Positions 48,104-52,942 of a stretch of 52,942 nucleotides of DNA are shown here, in pieces (position 1 is the first letter of the stretch; the number at the start of each line of letters is the position of its first letter). The DNA is taken from assembly GCF_004359965.1 (NCBI RefSeq), contig NZ_SMRQ01000006.1, positions 1 through 52,942 of the forward strand, given 5' to 3'. The notes under the pieces were generated by a model. That model searched no databases. It saw only the letters and a program-made list of their open reading frames with translations, and was not told the DNA's origin. This DNA is from Cognatilysobacter segetis (GTDB lineage: Bacteria; Pseudomonadota; Gammaproteobacteria; Xanthomonadales; Xanthomonadaceae). The translations under genes and the position numbers were made by a program.

Positions 48104-49851
48104 ACGACGTCGCGCGTGCGCTGGCGTACATGCAATGGCATTCGCTGGCCGGCCGCGTCCGCCAGCGCGTGCGCCGGCTGAAGCAGCCGAAATACCTCGT
48201 CGGCGCGATCGCCGGCGCCGCCTACATGTACTTCTTCGTCTTCCGCCATTTCCTCGGGCGGCCGGGCGGGCACGGCGGCGCGCGCTTCGCGCAGGTGCCG
48301 CCGGAGTTCCTCGGCGTGGTGGCGCCGATCGCGGCGGTCGGGCTGCTGCTGGTGCTGGCGTCGGCGTGGCTGCTGCCGAGCGATCGCGCCGCGCTGCGTT
48401 TTTCCGAGGCGGAAACCGACTTCCTGTTTCCCGCGCCGATCTCGCGCACCGGGCTGATCCACTTCAGCGTGCTGCGCGCGCAGCTCGCGATCTTCGTGTC
48501 GGTGTTCCTGATGTCGCTGCTGCTGCGGCGCGGCGGCGCGGTCGGCATCAACCCGCTGCAGTACGCGACCGCGCTGTGGCTGGTGTTCGCGACGGTGCGC
48601 CTGCATTACCTCGGCGCGTCGTTCACGCGCGAGCGCCTGCTCGACGTCGGCATCCGGCCGATGTGGCGGCGCGCCGGCGTCGCCCTGCTGTTGCTGGCGC
48701 TGCTCGCGGCGGGCATCGGCTGGGCGCGCACGCAGCCCGCGCCGCCCGTCGCCGGCGGCGCGCGCGCGATCGCGGCCTGGGTGGCGGCACTGCTCGGCCA
48801 CGGTCCGGTCGCCGTGGTGCTGGCGCCGCTGCGCTGGATCGTCGCGCCGCTGCTGTCGACGACGGGCACCGCGTTCCTGCGGGCGCTGCCGGGCGCGGTC
48901 GCGTTGCTGCTGCTGCACTACGCGTGGGTGGTGCGCTCGCAGGTCTCGTTCGAGGAAGCGTCGATCGCGCTGGCGAAGAAGCGCGCGGAAACGCGCAGCG
49001 CGATGCGCGACGGCCGGATGCGCTTCGGGCGCAAGGCCGCGCGCGCGCGCCGGGCGCCGTTCGCGCTCGCCGCCCGCGGCCCGGCCCCGACGGCGTTCCT
49101 GTGGAAGGGCCTGATCTCGGCGGGGCCGTTCTGGCGCGTGCGCACGCTGGTCATCGCGACGGTCGCGGCGGTGGTGCTGACGCAGTGGCTCGGCGCGTCG
49201 CCGACCTACCGGCCGCTGCTCAAGGTGGTCGGTGCGATCGCACTCGGCGTGGCGGGCTGGGGCACGCTCGCCGGGCCGATGCTGGTGCATCGCGGCCTGC
49301 GCGAAACGCTCGACCGGCTCGACGTGCTGCGCGCCATGCCGCTGCGCGGCTGGCAGATCGCGCTGGGCCAGCTGCTCACGCCGGTGGCGATGCTGGTGCC
49401 GGCGCAATGGGTGTTGCTGCTCACCGCGGGGCTGGCCTTTGCCGGGTCGTCGTCGCCGGGCTGGCTCACGCCCGGCATGCTCGCCGCCATCGCGGTGGCG
49501 GCGATCGCGCTGGCGCCGACCATCTGCCTGCTGATGCTCTGCGTCCCGTTCGCCGGCGTGCTCCTGTGTCCCGGCTGGTCCGCCGGCGGCCGCGGCGGCG
49601 GCGTCGACGTGATGGGCCAGCGCCTGATCTTCGGCGGCGTCTACCTGCTCACGCTGGCGACCGCGCTGCTGCCGGCGTCGCTGGTCGCGGGTGCGCTGCT
49701 GTTCGTGATCCGCGCGCTCGGCAGCATGCCGCTGGCGGTGGGCGTCGGCGCGCTCGCCGCGGCCGCGGTGCTCGCCGCCGAAGTCATGCTGCTGGTGCGC
49801 TGGCTGGGCGGTCGCATCGAACGCTTCGACGTCTCGACCGAGATGCGCTGA
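48100..49851 (+). CDS. Putative ABC exporter permease
   Basis: 583 residues starting MNDVARALAYMQWHSLAGRVRQ. About 12 hydrophobic segments are visible, with a basic cytoplasmic loop of about 70 residues in the middle (SIALAKKRAETRSAMRDGRM). The ATG overlaps the stop of the ATPase. The layout resembles the putative ABC exporter family of large single-gene permeases. Substrate is unknown. A very Gly-rich stretch (SAGGRGGGVDVMG) falls in the C-terminal third. The gene converges on the outer-membrane barrel gene. Confidence 0.82.
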   Translation: MNDVARALAYMQWHSLAGRVRQRVRRLKQPKYLVGAIAGAAYMYFFVFRHFLGRPGGHGGARFAQVPPEFLGVVAPIAAVGLLLVLASAWLLPSDRAALRFSEAETDFLFPAPISRTGLIHFSVLRAQLAIFVSVFLMSLLLRRGGAVGINPLQYATALWLVFATVRLHYLGASFTRERLLDVGIRPMWRRAGVALLLLALLAAGIGWARTQPAPPVAGGARAIAAWVAALLGHGPVAVVLAPLRWIVAPLLSTTGTAFLRALPGAVALLLLHYAWVVRSQVSFEEASIALAKKRAETRSAMRDGRMRFGRKAARARRAPFALAARGPAPTAFLWKGLISAGPFWRVRTLVIATVAAVVLTQWLGASPTYRPLLKVVGAIALGVAGWGTLAGPMLVHRGLRETLDRLDVLRAMPLRGWQIALGQLLTPVAMLVPAQWVLLLTAGLAFAGSSSPGWLTPGMLAAIAVAAIALAPTICLLMLCVPFAGVLLCPGWSAGGRGGGVDVMGQRLIFGGVYLLTLATALLPASLVAGALLFVIRALGSMPLAVGVGALAAAAVLAAEVMLLVRWLGGRIERFDVSTEMR

Positions 49852-49867
49852 CGCCCCCGGCGCCGAC

Positions 49868-51088
49868 TCAGAAGAGCCAGCGCAGGCTCGCCTGCACTTG
49901 CGTCTCGTGCTGGCGCGCCTCGCGGCCCTCGAGCCGGCGCTGCGCGCGTGTGCTGTCGATGTGCAGCACCTCGCCCGTCACGCGCAGGTCGTCGCGCGGT
50001 CGCCAGCCCAGCGCCAGGGTGAGCGCGCGGCCATGCTCGTCGCCGGTGGCGGGCTCCAACGCCGGCGTGCGCGCGGTCCGGAACAGGTCGACGCGTGCGG
50101 CCGGGCGCCAGCGGCCCGCCTCGCGCGCGGCCATCAGGTAGCCCGCCGCGAAATGCGTATCGAGCCGCAGGCCCGGCGCCGGCTCGACGATCGTGCTGCC
50201 GCGCATCAGCTGCGCGAGCAGCGCGTACTCGCCGAAGCGGCGCTGCCCGCCCGCGCTCCAGAAGCGCGTGCGCCAGGCGTAGAGCTCGCGGCCGGCGTAG
50301 TCCACGTCGCGCGTCGGATCGGCGCGGTTGTCGTAGACGAGCAGCGTCGCGCGATCCTGCGCCGGCGTGCGCCAGTCGAGCAGCGCGTACGCGCCGAGGC
50401 GATGGTCGATCTCGAGGAACGGGCGGAAGTACACCGGCGCGGTCGTGCCGATGCCCGGCGCAAAGGCATCGGGCTCGCGCAGCCGCGCATCGAGCCCGGT
50501 CACCAGGTCGTGCATCGCCCAGCCGCGGGTGGCCAGCAGCTCGCCGGCGGGATCGTTCTTCGCGAACAGGCCGAGGCCCGCGGCCAGCGTGCCGCGCATG
50601 CCGCGATGCTCCAAGCGGCCTTCCGCACCGAACGTGCGCAGCTCCTCGCCGACCCACGTATCGATGGCCGACGGCGTGAGCGTGTAGGGACTGGTCCAGC
50701 CGAGCGCGTCGTTCTCCAGCGAAACCGGCGCGAAGAACATGCCCGCCTTCAGCGATGCGCGCCACGGCGTGGTCGACACCGGGCGCCAGCGCAGCGATGC
50801 ATCGATCACGTCGAGCGGATGGCTCGACCCGGGCACGTACTGCGCGCTGGCGGTCGCCAGCAGCGACGGCGTGGCCTGCCAGTCGGCGACGAGCGCGCCG
50901 CCGCCGGTGAGGCCGTCGTTCGCCGCGTCGGTGCGCGCCTTGCCGAGGCCGCCGCCGACCCAGCGGTCGTCGTCGCCGTGCATCGACACCGCGCGCAGGT
51001 CGACGAAGCCGTGCAGCTGCAGCGCCTGCGCGGAGGCGTGGCCGGCGACCAGCACGGCGAGCAGCGCGCAGGCCGCGATGCGTCTCAT
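49868..51088 (-). CDS. Outer-membrane beta-barrel protein, hypothetical
   Basis: 406 residues from the ATG at 51088, giving a signal peptide cleaved near HASAQA. The mature protein alternates short amphipathic strands with Gly/Asp/Arg-rich turns and ends in SLRWLF, a C-terminal aromatic typical of barrels inserted by BAM. Segments such as LQLHGFVDLRAVSMHGDDD and YVPGSSHPLDVIDASLRWRP suggest about 16 strands. No porin family is recognised. Its start overlaps the stop of the EAL gene (ATGA), so the two are co-translated. Confidence 0.78.
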   Translation of the reverse strand: MRRIAACALLAVLVAGHASAQALQLHGFVDLRAVSMHGDDDRWVGGGLGKARTDAANDGLTGGGALVADWQATPSLLATASAQYVPGSSHPLDVIDASLRWRPVSTTPWRASLKAGMFFAPVSLENDALGWTSPYTLTPSAIDTWVGEELRTFGAEGRLEHRGMRGTLAAGLGLFAKNDPAGELLATRGWAMHDLVTGLDARLREPDAFAPGIGTTAPVYFRPFLEIDHRLGAYALLDWRTPAQDRATLLVYDNRADPTRDVDYAGRELYAWRTRFWSAGGQRRFGEYALLAQLMRGSTIVEPAPGLRLDTHFAAGYLMAAREAGRWRPAARVDLFRTARTPALEPATGDEHGRALTLALGWRPRDDLRVTGEVLHIDSTRAQRRLEGREARQHETQVQASLRWLF

Positions 51089-52942
51089 GCGTCCATTGCC
51101 TGCACGCCGCGCGCCGCGACGAACGCGGCGAGCGCCCGTGCGTCCATCGGCCGCGCGATGGTGAAGCCCTGCGCCTGGTCGCAACCCATCGTCGCCAGGT
51201 GCGCGAGCGCGACCGCGTCCTCCACGCCCTCGGCGGTGACCTCGCAGCCGAGCGCATGCGAGAGCTCGACGATCGAGCGCACGATCACGCGGTCCTGCGC
51301 GGACCCGGCCAGCGGCGTCACGAACGCACGATCGATCTTCAGTTCCTTCACCGGCAGCCGGCGCAGGTAGGCGAACGAGGACTGGCCGACGCCGAAGTCG
51401 TCAATCGACAGCGCGATGCCGTGCGCGGCCAGCGCATGCAGCACCGGCAGCGCGGCGTCCGGATCGCGCATCAGTGCGCTTTCGGTGATCTCCAGCACGA
51501 TGCACGCGGCCGGCACGCCGTGCGCGGCGAGCAGCCCGGCGACGTGCCGCGGCAGCGAGGCGTCCTCGAGGTCGCGCGCGGAGATGTTGAGCGAGAGGCG
51601 CAGGTCGAGCCCGGCGGCCTGCCAGCGCGCCGCCTGCGCGATGCCGGCGGCGAGCACCCAGCGCGTGAGCCGGCGGATGTGGCCGGTCTGCTCGGCGAGG
51701 CCGATGAACGCGTCGGGCGCGATCGCGCCGAGCCGCGGATGCGTCCAGCGCACCAGCGCCTCGACGCCGGTGACGCGGCCGTCGGCCAGCCGCAGCTTCG
51801 GCTGGTAATGCAGCGCCAGCGCGTCCTGCTCGATCGCGCGCTGCAGATCGCCCATCAGCGACAGGCGCTCGGGGCGGTGCGGATCGGTCGCGGCGTCGTA
51901 CACCGCCACCGCGTCGCCGCCCCCGAACGCGGCCATCAACGCGACGTCCGCGCGGCGCAGCAGGTCCGCGGCGTCCACGCCGTGCAGCGGCGCGAGCGCG
52001 ATGCCGACCGCCGGCACCAGGTCGAGGCGGATGTCGGCCTCGCGGTAGGGCTCGGCGAGCGCGTCGAGCACGCGGCTCGCGCACTCGACCGCGTCCTGGC
52101 GCGACGCCGCCGGCAGGAAGATCGCGAACTGGCCGTCGGTCGCGCGCGCGAGCAGGCCCGTGGACGGCGCGGCGAGGCGTCGGCCGATGTCGCGCATCAC
52201 GCGGTCGCCGACGGCATGGCCGAGCGTCTTGACGATGTCGGCCGCGCGCTCGAAGCCGACCATCAGCAACGCCGCCTCGCGCTCGGGCGTCGCGTCGATG
52301 AGCTGCTGGATGCGCGCTTCGGCCGCGCCGCGGTTGGCGAAGCCGGTGACGGGATCGTGCGCGGCCTGGTGCAGGATGCGCGCCTCGCGCTCGCGGATCG
52401 CCGCGGCCATCGCATCGAAGGCGGTGGCGAGCGCGCCCAGTTCGTCGCCGCGCGCGTCGAGCCCGAGCGGCGCGTAGTCGCCGGCCTCGATGCGCCGCGC
52501 CGACGCGGCCAGCCGTTCGACCGGCCGCGACACGCCGCGCGCGATCAGCCACGCGCCGGCGAGCCCGACCAGCAACCCCAGGCCCAGCAGCGCGCCCCAG
52601 GCGAGCGCGACGCCGCGGTACGGCTGCAGCGCGGCGTCCACCGAATAACCGAGCAGGGCGACCACCGGCGCGCTGCGGCGCGAGCGTTCGATCGGCACCG
52701 CCTGCAGCACGTACTCGCGCGCGCCCACGCCGACCACGCGCGGCGAGCGCGGCAGCGTGTCCAGGCGTGGCGCCACCGCGTCGACCAGCTCGCCCGCGCC
52801 GCCGTGCGCGATCGCACGCCAGCGTCCGCGCTCGAGCGTGGCCAGCACGATGTCCTTGGGCAGCGCCGACTGCGCCTGCAACCGCGCGAGCAGCGCATCG
52901 TCCACCGGCACCGCGGCGGCGATGAAGCCGACGAGGTCGGGC
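51085..52942 (-). CDS. Membrane sensor with GGDEF and EAL domains (cyclic-di-GMP phosphodiesterase), 5' end outside window
   Basis: The frame is still open at the right edge (PDLVGFIAAAVPVDD), so the true start is outside. A periplasmic sensing region is followed by a membrane helix (ALAWGALLGLGLLVGLAGAWL) and a HAMP domain (RGVSRPVERLAASARRI). The GGDEF domain has lost its signature (TDGQF), so cyclase activity is unlikely. The EAL domain keeps the key parts: EALVRW, NISARDL, EITES, IDDFGVGQSSFAYL, LKIDRAFV, TAEGVED and QGFTIARP. It should degrade cyclic-di-GMP in response to a periplasmic signal, and is coupled to the barrel gene. Confidence 0.93.
   Translation of the reverse strand, partial: PDLVGFIAAAVPVDDALLARLQAQSALPKDIVLATLERGRWRAIAHGGAGELVDAVAPRLDTLPRSPRVVGVGAREYVLQAVPIERSRRSAPVVALLGYSVDAALQPYRGVALAWGALLGLGLLVGLAGAWLIARGVSRPVERLAASARRIEAGDYAPLGLDARGDELGALATAFDAMAAAIREREARILHQAAHDPVTGFANRGAAEARIQQLIDATPEREAALLMVGFERAADIVKTLGHAVGDRVMRDIGRRLAAPSTGLLARATDGQFAIFLPAASRQDAVECASRVLDALAEPYREADIRLDLVPAVGIALAPLHGVDAADLLRRADVALMAAFGGGDAVAVYDAATDPHRPERLSLMGDLQRAIEQDALALHYQPKLRLADGRVTGVEALVRWTHPRLGAIAPDAFIGLAEQTGHIRRLTRWVLAAGIAQAARWQAAGLDLRLSLNISARDLEDASLPRHVAGLLAAHGVPAACIVLEITESALMRDPDAALPVLHALAAHGIALSIDDFGVGQSSFAYLRRLPVKELKIDRAFVTPLAGSAQDRVIVRSIVELSHALGCEVTAEGVEDAVALAHLATMGCDQAQGFTIARPMDARALAAFVAARGVQAMDA

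Overview
The window is very GC-rich DNA (roughly 70% by eye, with G/C at nearly every third codon position). It comes from a Gram-negative chromosome: lipoproteins, a TonB-dependent receptor, an outer-membrane barrel, RND and MacAB-type exporters, ZapE and QueF are all present. The best guess is a gammaproteobacterium of the Xanthomonadaceae/Lysobacteraceae (Lysobacter or Luteimonas type). This rests on the monomeric isocitrate dehydrogenase, a secreted protein resembling the Xanthomonas XAC2610 family and the general style of the genes. It is inference; no rRNA or other phylogenetic marker lies in the window. I saw no tRNA, rRNA, insertion sequence, phage gene, CRISPR array or riboswitch. Genes are densely packed. 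The longest stretch without a gene is about 214 bases (20816-21029), so no gap exceeds 300 bases.

Layout. 1-5 kb: the end of a TonB-like gene, a hemerythrin-domain protein, a NatAB-like ABC exporter and a secreted S33-family hydrolase lipoprotein. 4.6-5.8 kb: a tightly overlapped minus-strand operon of four small genes (six-helix membrane protein, 66-residue XRE regulator, two tiny membrane proteins). It is preceded by two similar operator-like palindromes. 5.9-12.5 kb: a flavin reductase diverges from a YadGH-type ABC exporter, followed by a YIP1 protein and a three-gene MacAB-like exporter. 12.5-16.8 kb: an RND pump (adaptor plus permease). 16.9-20.8 kb: tatD and hrpB diverge from a mirror-symmetric promoter; hrpB carries an apparent frameshift. 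21-24.2 kb: a receiver-histidine kinase protein, then rluE, a membrane protein and a methyltransferase-like lipoprotein in one operon. 24.3-31.4 kb: a tiny acidic protein, monomeric Icd, an XAC2610-like secreted protein, an SPFH/zinc-ribbon/DsbA-like cluster, and an operon of a winged-helix-like regulator with two small membrane proteins.

31.5-37.9 kb: minus-strand genes for a DUF885 lipoprotein, a small lipoprotein, a SEC-C protein, another lipoprotein with a LysM protein, and queF with a secreted M20 amidohydrolase. 38-39.3 kb: an APC transporter. 39.35-41.3 kb: the glutathione-dependent formaldehyde pathway (dehydrogenase and S-formylglutathione hydrolase, translationally coupled). 41.4-47.2 kb: a TonB-dependent receptor facing a small ORF, zapE with an alpha/beta hydrolase, a membrane-anchored cytochrome c and a pirin. 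47.4-49.9 kb: a third ABC exporter. 49.9 kb to the edge: an outer-membrane barrel coupled to a GGDEF/EAL protein that runs off the window.

Most of the content is ordinary chromosomal housekeeping and envelope biology. The parts most likely to hide undescribed biology are the XRE/membrane-protein operon with its tandem operators, the regulator plus paired small membrane proteins at 30.5-31.4 kb, the SPFH-excisionase-fold fusion cluster, and the EAL/barrel pair.
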